Below, one piece after another: positions 44,712 through 55,286 of a stretch of 64,000 nucleotides of DNA. The position numbers and the translations under genes are program-made. Each line of letters begins with the position of its first letter. Within the stretch, counting starts at the first letter, position 1. The notes below the pieces were generated by a model that had not been told where the DNA came from, searched no databases, and worked only from the letters and a program-made list of their open reading frames with translations. Origin of the DNA: Ilyomonas sp965199845 (GTDB lineage: Bacteria; Bacteroidota; Bacteroidia; Chitinophagales; Chitinophagaceae); contig CBDATZ010000005.1 in the NCBI GenBank assembly GCA_965199845.1, forward strand, positions 1 through 64,000, read 5' to 3'.

Positions 44712-47105
44712 ATGAAGCCAGCCTTGTTAACGATTGCGCTGTTAATGTTGTTTCTATCATTCTCTCAGGCTCAAAATAATAATTTAAAGCTTTGGTATAA
44801 GCATGAAGGTAAAAGTTTTCAGGAAGCGTTGCCGCTGGGTAATGGTAGTTTCGGTATCATGATGTATGGCGGCATTAACAAAGAAAGACTTTCATTAAAT
44901 GAATCAACACTTTGGACCGGCGCACCGGTGAAGGCTGACATCAACAAAAATGCAGGCAGCTTTTTACCAAAAGTAAGAGATGGTTTGTTTAATGAAGATT
45001 ATAAGCTCGCAGATTCTTTGATGCGCAATATGCAAGGGCCTTATTCTGAATCTTATGAGCCGCTTGGCAATCTGTTTATGGACATAAAAAATAACGGAAC
45101 ACCAACAGATTACAGAAGAGAATTAGACATACAAAATGCAGTTGCAACAGTTGAATATAAAATCAATCAAACAACATTTACAAGAGAAATTTTTGTTTCG
45201 TTTCCTGATAAGATTGCAGTTATAAAAATGGCTGCCAAAGGCAAAGAAAAACTAAATGTTACTTTTTATTTCAACAGTTTATTAAAAAACAAAACATTCA
45301 CTCATGGAAATGATTTAATCATGCAAGGCAATGCACCGGCACATGCATCACCAAATTATATGGGCGATGTTCCAAACGCGGTTGTGTATGATGATAAAAA
45401 AGGAATGCGTTTTTATACGCAACTCAATATAAAAAAAACAGATGGTTCTGTTCAGCATACGGATACTTCAATTACTATAAATAATGCATCATCTATTGAA
45501 TTGTTGTTGAGTGCGGCAACGAGTTTTAATGGTTTTGATAAAGACCCGGTGGATGATGGAAAAGATGAAAAAACAATCGTTGAATCAACTATTAAAAATG
45601 CTTCCAGTAAAACGTATGACTTATTAAAACAAACACATACTAATGATTACAAAAAATACTTTGACCGTGTAAGTTTATCCATCGGAAATAATGATACATC
45701 AAACAACGACAGTGAAGAAAAATTATTGGCTTTTACCAATGACAATAAGGATTATTCTATTGTTCCGTTATACTTTCAGTTTGGGCGTTATCTTATGATT
45801 TCATCATCAAGACCTGATGGTTTTCCAACGAATTTACAAGGCATCTGGAATGAAGAATTACGTCCGCCGTGGAGCAGTAATTACACAGTTAACATCAACA
45901 CTGAAATGAATTACTGGTTGGCAGAAAACTGCAATCTTTCTGAGCTTCATCAACCGCTGTTCAATTTTATGGATGAGCTTTCAAAAACAGGAAGCGTTAC
46001 TGCAAAAAATTTTTATAACTGCAGTGGCTGGTGCTGTCATCATAATACAGATATATGGGCGATGACAAACCCGGTTGGAGATGGAAAAGGCGACCCGCAA
46101 TGGGCAAACTGGATGATGGCTGGCGTATGGCTTTCATCGCATTTGTGGGAACATTATGCTTACACTTTAGATAAAGATTTTTTACAGAACAAAGCCTATA
46201 TTTTAATGAAGGGTTCTGTACAATTTTGCCTTGATTATTTAGTGAAAGATAAGCAAGGTTTTTTAGTAACAGCGCCATCAATTTCACCTGAAAATATTTA
46301 TATAACTGATAAAGGTTATGAAGGTGCAACAATGTATGGCGGAACCGCAGATTTAGCAATGATAAGAGAATTGTTTATCGATTTTATAAAAGCGTCTGAT
46401 GTGTTGCAAACAGATAAAGATTTGGAATTAAAAGTAAAAGAGGCGCTGCAAAAAATGTATCCTTATCAAGTTGGCAAAGCCGGCAATTTGCAGGAATGGT
46501 ATCACGATTGGAAAGATGCCGAACCCACGCATCGTCATGTGTCACATTTGTTTAGCGTATATCCCGGCGCATCTATCACAACAGATAAAACACCTGATTT
46601 AGCCAAGGCTGCAAAACGTTCACTTGAAATAAGAACCAACAATGCAACCGGCTGGGGAATTGCCTGGCGAATTAATTTATGGGCAAGACTTCACAACCCT
46701 GATATGGCGCTCGATTGTGTTCAAAAACTAATTCATTACAGCGGCAATAAAGGCAATGTTGAAATGCACGGCGGCGGTACATATCCTAACTTTTTCGATG
46801 CGCATCCGCCATTTCAGATTGATGGCAATTTTGGCGGCACAGCGGGTATTGCAGAGATGTTGATGCAAAGCCATCAGGGTTATATTGAATTGTTACCTGC
46901 GTTGCCAAATGCATGGAAAAACGGTGAAGTAAAAGGATTGGTAGCCAGGGGAAATTTTATAGTTGATATAAAATGGAATGATGGAATAATTGTGGCATCA
47001 AGCATCACATCGCGCAGCGGCGGTGTTTGTAAAGTGAAATATAAAAGCATGATGAAGGAGATTTCTACAGAAGCCGGTAAATCATATCAATTAAAATTTA
47101 ACTAG
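44712..47105 (+). CDS. Glycoside hydrolase family 95 (alpha-L-fucosidase type)
   Basis: The 797-residue protein has a signal peptide (LLTIALLMLFLSFSQAQ), an N-terminal super-sandwich (LWYKHEGKSFQEALPLGNG, FGIMMYGGINKERLSLNEST, LWTGAP) and an (alpha/alpha)6 catalytic barrel. Residues corresponding to the GH95 catalytic set are visible: Asn394 and Asn396 in NINTEMNYW, Glu527 in SISPENIY and Asp704 in QIDGNFGG. Family members remove terminal alpha-1,2-fucose (some act on galactose). Periplasmic or surface enzyme for glycan use. No SusCD pair is adjacent. Confidence 0.93.
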   Translation: MKPALLTIALLMLFLSFSQAQNNNLKLWYKHEGKSFQEALPLGNGSFGIMMYGGINKERLSLNESTLWTGAPVKADINKNAGSFLPKVRDGLFNEDYKLADSLMRNMQGPYSESYEPLGNLFMDIKNNGTPTDYRRELDIQNAVATVEYKINQTTFTREIFVSFPDKIAVIKMAAKGKEKLNVTFYFNSLLKNKTFTHGNDLIMQGNAPAHASPNYMGDVPNAVVYDDKKGMRFYTQLNIKKTDGSVQHTDTSITINNASSIELLLSAATSFNGFDKDPVDDGKDEKTIVESTIKNASSKTYDLLKQTHTNDYKKYFDRVSLSIGNNDTSNNDSEEKLLAFTNDNKDYSIVPLYFQFGRYLMISSSRPDGFPTNLQGIWNEELRPPWSSNYTVNINTEMNYWLAENCNLSELHQPLFNFMDELSKTGSVTAKNFYNCSGWCCHHNTDIWAMTNPVGDGKGDPQWANWMMAGVWLSSHLWEHYAYTLDKDFLQNKAYILMKGSVQFCLDYLVKDKQGFLVTAPSISPENIYITDKGYEGATMYGGTADLAMIRELFIDFIKASDVLQTDKDLELKVKEALQKMYPYQVGKAGNLQEWYHDWKDAEPTHRHVSHLFSVYPGASITTDKTPDLAKAAKRSLEIRTNNATGWGIAWRINLWARLHNPDMALDCVQKLIHYSGNKGNVEMHGGGTYPNFFDAHPPFQIDGNFGGTAGIAEMLMQSHQGYIELLPALPNAWKNGEVKGLVARGNFIVDIKWNDGIIVASSITSRSGGVCKVKYKSMMKEISTEAGKSYQLKFN

Positions 47106-47206
47106 TAATGGTAAAGATGATGATTGTGGTAAGATCAAGCTGTCTTGCCAGTAAGGCAAATTAAGTTGATAAATCTAAAGTTAACATCTTCTCCAAAAAC
47201 TTACTT

Positions 47207-48193
47207 CTACATTAAAATATTATTGACTGCTGTGAGAGGTTGAGGTAAATTAACTTCATCAAGCATATCCCGCAAATCAATTTCAATGGTTCTGCTAAGA
47301 GCTGTAACCGGAACATCGTTTGGATCGCCTTCAAATGGATTTTCTGTGGCTGAACCAATTCTTTCCATTGATGTAAAAACCCACGAAACAACAACACTTG
47401 CCGGGATGGTGAACCAAACAGAATAAGTGCCGAGCTTTTGAAATTCGTTTAACAATCCCAGCGGAAGCAGCCCGACAAAAAGCCACACAAAAAATAAACT
47501 AAGGCTTGCAAAATGTCTAGGATACGGAAAGTTTTTTATGCGTTCACATTTTCCCTGCTGATCATAAAAATCTGAAAGCCTTTGTTCTAATTCCACATAT
47601 TCAAGCGGCTCAATCAAACCCTTATCTTTCAATTGTGCAAGATGTTTGGATTGCAGGCTGATGATTTGCGTTGCACGATTTTTCTTGGTTATAATGTATT
47701 GCCTTTCTTCTTCAGACAAATAATTGGCAAGTTCATCTTCCAGTTGTTTGTCCCATTCATCTACACTAAAAAGACGATGATATTCTTTATTAAACGCTTC
47801 GGTTTGCGTTTCCCAAATTTGAGGTTTGCGCAGTTGAAAACGCAACGCCGTTAGCCACGCAAAATGCCGGTAAAAAAGTTGCTTATGAACCGGGTTTTCG
47901 GCTTTTATAAAATCTTTTACCATCATTCCCCAACTGCGGCTTCCATTAATAATAGCGCCCCAAATTTGCCGCGCTTCCCAAAGGCGATTATAGGTTTGCG
48001 TATTTTTAAATCCAACAATAAATGCGGCTGACGTGCCGACCAAACCAACCGGAACCCAGGGAATGGCGAGCCATTTACAGCCAAAAAAGAAATAAAGAAT
48101 AGTAGGCACAGAAGCAATAAGAATCAGTGCATAAATATCCCGCCGCGTCCAGAAAAGAAATTCTTTCAGTTTGTAAATTTTACCTGTATGCAT
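47207..48193 (-). CDS. Bestrophin-family ion channel
   Basis: The 328-residue membrane protein has the family pattern: KEFLFWTRRDIYALILIASV, IVGFKNTQTYNRLWEARQIW, GSRSWGMMVKDF and a C-terminal IGSATENPFEGDPNDVPVTA. About four membrane segments. Bacterial bestrophins form pentameric ion channels. Convergent with the fucosidase gene. Confidence 0.92.
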   Translation of the reverse strand: MHTGKIYKLKEFLFWTRRDIYALILIASVPTILYFFFGCKWLAIPWVPVGLVGTSAAFIVGFKNTQTYNRLWEARQIWGAIINGSRSWGMMVKDFIKAENPVHKQLFYRHFAWLTALRFQLRKPQIWETQTEAFNKEYHRLFSVDEWDKQLEDELANYLSEEERQYIITKKNRATQIISLQSKHLAQLKDKGLIEPLEYVELEQRLSDFYDQQGKCERIKNFPYPRHFASLSLFFVWLFVGLLPLGLLNEFQKLGTYSVWFTIPASVVVSWVFTSMERIGSATENPFEGDPNDVPVTALSRTIEIDLRDMLDEVNLPQPLTAVNNILM

Positions 48194-48625
48194 ATAGTAA
48201 ATAAATTTTAAAGGTTTGATTTGATTGTAGCAACCTGATGATTTTTTGTTGTCATAAATTAGGTGTTTGGTTTCAATTCATTTGATAGTTTATGTTAGTA
48301 ATGAAGTATGTTTCTTAAAATAAAATTCTATAAGAGTTATAAATGACAAACAATTGAAGGTTATCATCTTCTGCGAAGCAAAAATATGATTTACTATTTC
48401 GAAAGACAATTGCTTGCCGTTTGTAAAGTTCTGTAAAGAAAAGGATCGTATTTGCATTCACCGGTATTCATATTTGTTCTCCCGCTTTTCACATTTTTTT
48501 ATTAGTTTCTATTTTTTACCTTCATTCCTATTTTCAATCAGTTGAAACCATTAAACTATTTAAGAAGCTGTATTGATGAAATCATTTTTACTAATACCCG
48601 CTTCCTGTTCTATAAACCTGCACCA
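48194..48625. other. AT-rich spacer upstream of the efflux operon
   Basis: About 430 bp between the divergent bestrophin and efflux genes. No gene or regulator site that I can support. The adaptor frame extends upstream to an ATG at 48542, but that start would bury the lipoprotein signal. Confidence 0.4.
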
Positions 48626-49783
48626 ATGAAATTCACGTATTTCTCCTGCCTTTTCTTTTTGTTGTTAGCAGCCTGCCATAACAACAAAAAGAATGATAAG
48701 CCAAAAGCAATACTGGATTATCCCGTTCTTACGATGGAACCCAGAAAAGCGACGACTTACAATGATTTTCCGGCAACCATGCAGGGAGAACAAGTCGTGG
48801 AAATAAGACCTATGGTAGATGGTTATTTAGAAAAAATTTATGTGCCGGAAGGCGCCAATGTTTCCAAAGGTCAGTTGCTTTTTAAAATCAGCAACCCGCA
48901 ATATGAGCAGAATGTTATTACGGCAAAAGCTGCTATAAAAAGTGCCGTTGCCGATGTAAACGCTGCGCAAATGGATGTTGCCAAAGTAAAGCCGCTGGTT
49001 GATAGAGATATTGTAAGCAAGTATGAACTGGAATCGGCGCAATACACTTTGCAATCGAAGCAGGCGGCGCTGGCACAAGCCAATGCCACATTAGCCAATG
49101 CAGAAACAAACATCGGTTACACATTTATAAAAAGCCCGCAAAATGGTGTTATCGGTATGATTCCTTACAAGGTTGGCGCGCTGATAAGCAGCACAACAAC
49201 TAACCCGTTAACTACGCTCTCAAACGCCGGTAATGTGTATGCTTATTTTTCTTTGAATGAAAAGCAATTGTTGTCTTTTTCCAGCCATACACCCGGCAAA
49301 ACAATGAATGAAAAGCTCGCCAATTTGCCACCGGTGAATTTAATATTGGCAGATGGTAATTTATATACACAAACAGGTAAAGTTGAAACGGCAAGCGGTT
49401 TAATCTCTACAAGTACAGGCACTGCAGAATTTAAAGCCACCTTTCCCAATCCGCTTGGCATTATAGGAAGCGGCGCCAGTGCCACCGTTCATATTCCGAG
49501 AACGAATGATACCGCCTTATTGGTTCCGCAAAGCGCAACCTATCAGTTGCAGGATAAAACATTTGTGTATAAGCTGGTTAGTGGCAATAAAGTCATCAGC
49601 ACAGCTATTAATGCAACGCCCACATCTGACGGACAATTTATGATTGTGCAAAGCGGTGTTAGTAAAGGTGATAAGATAGTGCTGAATGGTTTTAACCTGA
49701 AAGACAGCACCGTTATAAAACCGAAGCCTGTAAATGTAGACAGTCTTTATCAATCAACAACAGATTCGACTAACAATCAATAG
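48626..49783 (+). CDS. RND efflux periplasmic adaptor (membrane-fusion lipoprotein)
   Basis: The start at 48626 (MKFTYFSCLFFLLLAACHNN) gives a lipoprotein signal with lipobox LAAC; the open frame begins earlier at 48542. The 385-residue MFP shows a barrel-sandwich hybrid (EIRPMVDGYLEKIYVPEGAN, SKGQLLFKI), a helical hairpin (DRDIVSKYELESAQYTLQSK) and IKSPQNGVIGMIPYKVG, as in AcrA/MexA. It links the inner-membrane pump to the outer-membrane channel. It ends 6 bp before the pump gene. Confidence 0.93.
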   Translation: MKFTYFSCLFFLLLAACHNNKKNDKPKAILDYPVLTMEPRKATTYNDFPATMQGEQVVEIRPMVDGYLEKIYVPEGANVSKGQLLFKISNPQYEQNVITAKAAIKSAVADVNAAQMDVAKVKPLVDRDIVSKYELESAQYTLQSKQAALAQANATLANAETNIGYTFIKSPQNGVIGMIPYKVGALISSTTTNPLTTLSNAGNVYAYFSLNEKQLLSFSSHTPGKTMNEKLANLPPVNLILADGNLYTQTGKVETASGLISTSTGTAEFKATFPNPLGIIGSGASATVHIPRTNDTALLVPQSATYQLQDKTFVYKLVSGNKVISTAINATPTSDGQFMIVQSGVSKGDKIVLNGFNLKDSTVIKPKPVNVDSLYQSTTDSTNNQ

Positions 49784-49789
49784 CAGTTT

Positions 49790-52700
49790 ATGCTAAAAAG
49801 ATTTATAGAAAGACCCGTATTAAGCACCGTAATTTCTGTGCTGATTGTACTCTTAGGAATTTTAGGTTTGCTGAAGCTCCCTATCGAACAATATCCAAAC
49901 ATTTCTCCACCAACAATTCAGGTGTCTGCAACTTACAGCGGAGCCAATACCAGTACGGTTTTAAACAGTATTATTATTCCGCTTGAGCAACAAATAAATG
50001 GTGTGGAAGGAATGACGTATATGACGTCCACTGCAACCAATACAGGTTCGGCAAGTATCAGCGTGTTTTTTAATGTCGGAACCGATCCCGACCAGGCGGC
50101 GGTTGATGTGCAGAATCGCATATCGGCGGCACAGGGAAAACTACCGCAGGTGGTTATTAAAACAGGCGTTACGGTTCGTAAACAACAAAGCAGCAATTTG
50201 CTGATCGCATCTGTATATAGTGATAAGCCGGAGTACGATCAAAAATTTTTACAAAACTATGCTGCCATCAACCTGGTTCCGCAACTGCAAAGAGTTAATG
50301 GCGTTGGTGCTGCCAGTGTATTTGGTTCTGCAATGACGTATGCGATGCGCATTTGGTTAAAACCTGATGTAATGAGTATTTACGGTATTACAACAGATGA
50401 TGTTTCTAATGCTTTGGCAGAACAAAATGTAGAAGCGGCACCGGGAAAATTTGGTGAAAATGATAACCAGACATTCCAATACACAATCACTTATACCGGC
50501 ACATTAATAAGTACGCAACAGTTTGAAAATATCATTATCAAATCAACCGGTAACGGGCAGTATTTACGGTTAAAAGATATTGCCAGGATTGAATTAGGCG
50601 CTCAAACTTACACAGGTTCAACGGCTACAAATGGCAAACAATCGGTTGGTATTTCTATCGCACAAACGCCCGGTTCAAACGCACACGATGTTATCCTGAA
50701 TTCACAAAAAGTAATTGAGCAGGCTGCGCAAACATTTCCTGCCGGTATTCATTTTACATATCTTGTTGACATCAACCAATTCCTTGATGCCTCTATCAGC
50801 AAAGTGGTGCATACATTAATAGAATGTTTTCTGTTAGTGTTTTTGGTGATTCTTATTTTCCTGCAGGATTTGCGTTCTACCATCATCCACGGCATCTCTG
50901 TTCCGGTGGCAATTACCGGCACTTTTTTCTTTTTGTACTTGTTTGGATTCAGCATCAACCTGCTCACTTTGTTTGCGTTGGTACTGGCAATTGGAATTGT
51001 TGTGGATGATGCCATTGTTGTGGTAGAAGCGGTGCATTCAAAATTAGAAAGCGGTTACACATCGCCTCGCAAAGCTGCCATAGATGCCATGAGCGAAATA
51101 TCAGGCGCTATTGTTTCTATTACATTGGTGATGGCTTCGGTGTTTGTGCCTGTTACTTTTGTTACAGGTTCAGCCGGTGTTTTTTACAGGCAATTTGGTA
51201 TCACGCTCGCCATTGCTATTATGATTTCTGCGGTTAATGCGTTAACGTTAAGTCCTGCGCTGGCAGCAATGTTTTTAAAGCCGCCAAAGCATGAAGAGGA
51301 AGGGAAGAAAAAAAATCTCGTACAAAGGTTTGGTATTGCCTTTAATACAGGTTACGAAGCATTGACTCAAAAATATATTCGCGTTGTTAAATTTCTTTCA
51401 ATAAAAAAATGGTTGACTTTACTCATCATTGCTGCGTTCGGAACTTTGTTTTATCTCTTATTAAAATCAACGCCAACCAGCTTTGTGCCCGATGAAGATA
51501 TGGGAACCATCTTCGCCAATATCACGCTTCCGCCGGCTTCAACCATGGAGCGTGTTCAATTGATTAATAATGAAGTTGATAGTATAGCTCACACGATTCC
51601 GCAGGTGCAAAATACCATGCGTACATTAGGACAAAACTTTATTGCGGGAAGCGGCAGTTCGTATGGAATGGTAATTATTCGTTTGATACCCTGGGACGAG
51701 CGCCCGCATGTTACCAATACAGATGTAATAAAACAACTGACGCAGAAAATATCTCAAATACGCGGTGCTACCATTACATTTATGAACCAGCCAACGATTA
51801 CCGGTTTTGGTACCAGCGGTGGTTTTACATTTCAATTACAAGACAGAGCCAGCCATAGTTCGGCAGAGTTTTATAAAGTAGGGCAGAAGTTCTTAGATGA
51901 ACTATCAAATCGCCCGGAAATACAATATGCAACCACATCGTTCAATCCGAATTTTCCGCAATACCAGTTAAGTGTTGATATTGCCAAGTGCAAGGATGCA
52001 GGCGTTTCTCTGACTGATATTTTAAGTACAATGCAAGTATTTTACGGCAGCTCGTATGTGTCAGATTTTTTTGAGTTCGACCAGGAATACCAAGTCATTG
52101 TTCAGGCTGATACAAGCTACCGGGCAAGTCCGTCATTGCTTAAAAATGTTACCGTAAAAGCGGGCGATGGAACGATGGTTCCGATTACAGAATTTATAAC
52201 TTTAAAACGAGTGTTTGGACCTGAAACGGCAACGCGTTTTAATATGTATAATTCTATGTCGGTAAATGGTTCGCCAAACGAAGGTTACAGCACAGGACAA
52301 GCGTTGCTGGCAATCCAACAAACATCTGCACAAAGCTTGCCCTCCGGTTACAGTTTCGAGTATTCGGGCATTAGCCGCGAAGAGCAAAACAGCGGCGCGC
52401 AAATGGTCTATATTTTTGTGCTTTGCCTCTCTTTTGTGTACTTGCTGCTTAGTGCTTTGTACGAAAGTTATTTGCTGCCTTTTGCTGTTTTATTGTCTTT
52501 ACCAATCGGGCTTTCCGGCGTATTTGTGTTTGCCAAATTGTTTGGTATTGATAATAACATTTACATGCAGATTTCCATTATTATGCTGATTGGTTTGCTT
52601 GCCAAAAATGCCATTTTGATGGTTGAATTTTCTTTGGAACGGCGGCGAAAAGGAATGGATTTAATGCAGTCGGCTTTAGAAGGTGCAAAAGCCAGATTGC

Positions 52701-52954
52701 GTCCGATATTGATGACATCGCTGGCATTTGTGTGTGGCTTATTGCCCTTGATTTTTGCTTCAGGTGTAGGTGCTCACGGCGATAAATCTATCGGCACCGG
52801 AGCCATTGGTGGAATGTTGTTCGGAACCTTGCTGGGTGTATTTGTAATTCCTGCTTTGTATGTATTGTTTCAAAGCTTGCAGGAAAAAATTAAGACGAAT
52901 AAATACGATGAGAACGGTGAGTTGATTGTAGATGAAAATGAAAAGAAAAGTTGA
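49790..52954 (+). CDS. RND multidrug efflux pump (AcrB/MexB-like HAE1)
   Basis: The 1,054-residue permease has the two-times-six helix layout: FIERPVLSTVISVLIVLLG at the start; the TM4 charge-relay stretch ALVLAIGIVVDDAIVVVEAV, with the paired Asp of the proton path; SPALAAMFLKPP; GLLAKNAILMVEFSLERRRK; and a large periplasmic domain. It exports hydrophobic compounds using the proton gradient. Second gene of the operon, followed by an 188-bp gap with a GC-rich element before the channel gene. Confidence 0.95.
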   Translation: MLKRFIERPVLSTVISVLIVLLGILGLLKLPIEQYPNISPPTIQVSATYSGANTSTVLNSIIIPLEQQINGVEGMTYMTSTATNTGSASISVFFNVGTDPDQAAVDVQNRISAAQGKLPQVVIKTGVTVRKQQSSNLLIASVYSDKPEYDQKFLQNYAAINLVPQLQRVNGVGAASVFGSAMTYAMRIWLKPDVMSIYGITTDDVSNALAEQNVEAAPGKFGENDNQTFQYTITYTGTLISTQQFENIIIKSTGNGQYLRLKDIARIELGAQTYTGSTATNGKQSVGISIAQTPGSNAHDVILNSQKVIEQAAQTFPAGIHFTYLVDINQFLDASISKVVHTLIECFLLVFLVILIFLQDLRSTIIHGISVPVAITGTFFFLYLFGFSINLLTLFALVLAIGIVVDDAIVVVEAVHSKLESGYTSPRKAAIDAMSEISGAIVSITLVMASVFVPVTFVTGSAGVFYRQFGITLAIAIMISAVNALTLSPALAAMFLKPPKHEEEGKKKNLVQRFGIAFNTGYEALTQKYIRVVKFLSIKKWLTLLIIAAFGTLFYLLLKSTPTSFVPDEDMGTIFANITLPPASTMERVQLINNEVDSIAHTIPQVQNTMRTLGQNFIAGSGSSYGMVIIRLIPWDERPHVTNTDVIKQLTQKISQIRGATITFMNQPTITGFGTSGGFTFQLQDRASHSSAEFYKVGQKFLDELSNRPEIQYATTSFNPNFPQYQLSVDIAKCKDAGVSLTDILSTMQVFYGSSYVSDFFEFDQEYQVIVQADTSYRASPSLLKNVTVKAGDGTMVPITEFITLKRVFGPETATRFNMYNSMSVNGSPNEGYSTGQALLAIQQTSAQSLPSGYSFEYSGISREEQNSGAQMVYIFVLCLSFVYLLLSALYESYLLPFAVLLSLPIGLSGVFVFAKLFGIDNNIYMQISIIMLIGLLAKNAILMVEFSLERRRKGMDLMQSALEGAKARLRPILMTSLAFVCGLLPLIFASGVGAHGDKSIGTGAIGGMLFGTLLGVFVIPALYVLFQSLQEKIKTNKYDENGELIVDENEKKS

Positions 52955-53004
52955 TAAGATGATTTGTAAAACTGTGTTATACGAAGTGAAAAACTTTACA
53001 AATG

Positions 53005-53092
53005 CGGAGCGCGTGAGGGATAGCAGCGGAAAGCCCGCAGCGACGCAGGAGCGAGGACTTGCAGCGTATAGCCCGACCCAAAGGGGCACGCC
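53005..53092 (+). repeat. GC-rich structured intergenic element
   Basis: An approximately 88-bp block (GGAGCGCGTGAGGGATAGCA ... GGGGCACGCC) is far more GC-rich than its neighbours. It contains GCGGAAAGCCCGC, ATAGCCCGACCC and outer GCGTG/CACGC pairing, so it can fold into a compact hairpin. Very similar blocks recur between genes in Bacteroidota genomes (REP-like). Here it separates the pump and channel genes of one operon. Confidence 0.65.
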
Positions 53093-53142
53093 ATTATGAT
53101 TACCTGTTCTTGAATGTCTTTTATTAAAGAAATGAATGGAAA

Positions 53143-54525
53143 ATGAACCACAACCGATTTTATAAACTCTTGTTGTGTTGCTCTCTGCTATTGCTTTTGC
53201 AGGCGTGTAAAGTGACGCAAACATATCAAAGGGCAAACAATATTGCGAACGATAGTTTATACCGTGATGTACATACAAACGATACAAGTTCTATCGGCAA
53301 TTTGCCCTGGCGCCAACTGTTTACCGGTAAGTTGCAGGCGCTGATTGCGGATGGTATTGCTAACAACCTTGACTTAAAAATGGCAACCGAAAGAATAAAG
53401 CAGGCGAGCGCGAGTTTCACTCAAAGCAAGCTGGCATTTTATCCATCGTTAAATGCCAATGCCAATGCGACGTTTCAAAATTTGCCGGGCAGCCAGGTTG
53501 GTAATGCGCAGATTTTTGAAGCTTATGGAAACTCATCGTGGCAAGCTGATATCTGGGGCAGGTTACGAAGTTCTAAACGGGCTGCCTTAGATTCTTTATT
53601 GCAAAGCGAAGCTTATAGAAGATATGTGCAAACGCAACTGGTTGCCAGCATTGCTTCAGACTATTATTCTTTGATTGGTTATGATGCTGAACTGGCTTTG
53701 ACATATCAAACACTTGAAAACCGGAAGCAGGATGTGGAAACAATGAAAGTGCTGAAAGAAAGTGATGTTGTAACAGGCGCAGCCGTTGTGCAAAGTGAAG
53801 CAAACCGCTATTCGGTTGAAGTAACCATTCCTGATATAAAACAAAACATTCGGGAAACAGAAAATGCCATTTCTATTTTGTTGGGTCGTAGCCCGGGACC
53901 GATTGACAGGGACAGTCTTTCCAGCGAAACGTTATATACAGATTTGCGTACTGGTATTCCATCGCAATTGCTCTCTAATCGTCCTGATGTTGAGGAAGCT
54001 GAATATCAATTGCGGTATGCGTTTGAACTGGTAAATATAGCGCGTACTTATTTTTATCCGTCTTTATCTATAACCGCAGAAGCCGGCATCTATAACAATA
54101 CAGTGTCAAAGCTTTTAAACCCGGTTTCATTTTTTGCAAATATTGCCGGTGGATTAACGCAGCCGATTTTTAATAACGGTTTGAATAAGCAACGGCTTCG
54201 CATTACACAGGCTGAGCAGGAAACATCTTTATTAAACTATAAAAAAATATTGTTGACGGCAGGCGAAGAAGTTTCAAACGCGTTATATTCATACCAGGCG
54301 GCGCAGGACAAAATTGATGTGCGTTCAAAACAAATTGATAACCTTCAAAAATCTGTTGATTTTACACAAGCCTTGTTGAAATATACAAGCAATACCAATT
54401 ATACAGATGTATTAACGTCAGAACAAAATTTGTTGGCTGCGCAATTAAGCAGCATCAGCGATAAATTGCAGCAATGGCAGGCTGTAGTTGCGTTGTACGC
54501 GAGTTTGGGCGGTGGCTGGAAGTGA
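53143..54525 (+). CDS. RND efflux outer-membrane lipoprotein (NodT/OprM family)
   Basis: The 460-residue protein has a lipoprotein signal (LLLCCSLLLLLQAC) and two OEP repeats: WRQLFTGKLQALIADGIANN, LDLKMATERIKQA, NRPDVEEAEYQLRYAFELVN, ILLTAGEEVSNALYSYQAAQ. It forms the trimeric outer-membrane channel for the adaptor and pump encoded just upstream. Confidence 0.93.
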   Translation: MNHNRFYKLLLCCSLLLLLQACKVTQTYQRANNIANDSLYRDVHTNDTSSIGNLPWRQLFTGKLQALIADGIANNLDLKMATERIKQASASFTQSKLAFYPSLNANANATFQNLPGSQVGNAQIFEAYGNSSWQADIWGRLRSSKRAALDSLLQSEAYRRYVQTQLVASIASDYYSLIGYDAELALTYQTLENRKQDVETMKVLKESDVVTGAAVVQSEANRYSVEVTIPDIKQNIRETENAISILLGRSPGPIDRDSLSSETLYTDLRTGIPSQLLSNRPDVEEAEYQLRYAFELVNIARTYFYPSLSITAEAGIYNNTVSKLLNPVSFFANIAGGLTQPIFNNGLNKQRLRITQAEQETSLLNYKKILLTAGEEVSNALYSYQAAQDKIDVRSKQIDNLQKSVDFTQALLKYTSNTNYTDVLTSEQNLLAAQLSSISDKLQQWQAVVALYASLGGGWK

Positions 54526-54607
54526 TTTGATGTGATGTTTTAATTCATCTCATTATCAATTTGGTAAATGAGTTTGAAATTTGCTGAAGAAATAAAAGTC
54601 AATCATC

Positions 54608-55033
54608 ATGTCGAAAGAATACAATATAGAAAGATTTATAGATGCACAACAAAGAGATTATGCAACGGCATTATCGGAAATAAAAAACGGCAGAAAGCGA
54701 AGCCATTGGATGTGGTATATTTTTCCGCAAATACAAGGTTTGGGTTTTAGCGAAACTTCGCGATATTATGGTATCAAAAATATAGAAGAAGCCGAAGCCT
54801 ATTTAATGAACCCGGTTTTGGGCAAACGGCTAATAGAAATCAGTCAGGAACTGCTTACACTTGCGGATACCAATGCAAACAAAATATTCGGAAGTCCGGA
54901 TGATATGAAGCTGAAATCTTCTATGACTTTATTTGCTTCGGTTCCCAATTCAAATCCTGTTTTTCAGCAAGTATTAGATAAATATTTCAGAGGCGCAAAA
55001 GACGAAAAAACATTGCAGCTTATCGGAAAATAA
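54608..55033 (+). CDS. DUF1810 protein
   Basis: The 141-residue protein matches DUF1810 along its length: IERFIDAQQRDYATALSEIK, GRKRSHWMWYIFPQIQGLGF, SETSRYYGIKNIEEAEAYL, KLKSSMTLFA. The fold is related to enzymes of NAD-derived metabolism, but no activity is established. Single gene. Confidence 0.92.
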   Translation: MSKEYNIERFIDAQQRDYATALSEIKNGRKRSHWMWYIFPQIQGLGFSETSRYYGIKNIEEAEAYLMNPVLGKRLIEISQELLTLADTNANKIFGSPDDMKLKSSMTLFASVPNSNPVFQQVLDKYFRGAKDEKTLQLIGK

Positions 55034-55064
55034 ACCTTGAGTTAACGATAACTTTTCTTCGGTT

Positions 55065-55286
55065 TTATATATAAAACTGGTTCAGAATATCGGCGGCTCT
55101 TTCAACCTGTGCTTCCGCTACCATTAATTTAATACCACCAATCGCATTGGATAAAAAAGGATCAATTGTTACTGTATATTCATCCTGAAGCCAACAGTTA
55201 ATATCATGTTCCTGCAATTGTCCCATAACCATGTGCGCTTCTATATAACTATCAAAACTCTGCAGGCGAATAAATTTCATATTCAT
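55065..55286 (-). CDS. DUF2007 protein
   Basis: The 73-residue protein (MNMKFIRLQSFDSYIEAHMV, HDINCWLQDEY, GGIKLMVAEAQVERAADIL) matches DUF2007, a small beta-alpha-beta signalling-like domain. The second Met (55280) may be the true start. Function unknown; convergent with the DUF1810 gene. Confidence 0.85.
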   Translation of the reverse strand: MNMKFIRLQSFDSYIEAHMVMGQLQEHDINCWLQDEYTVTIDPFLSNAIGGIKLMVAEAQVERAADILNQFYI

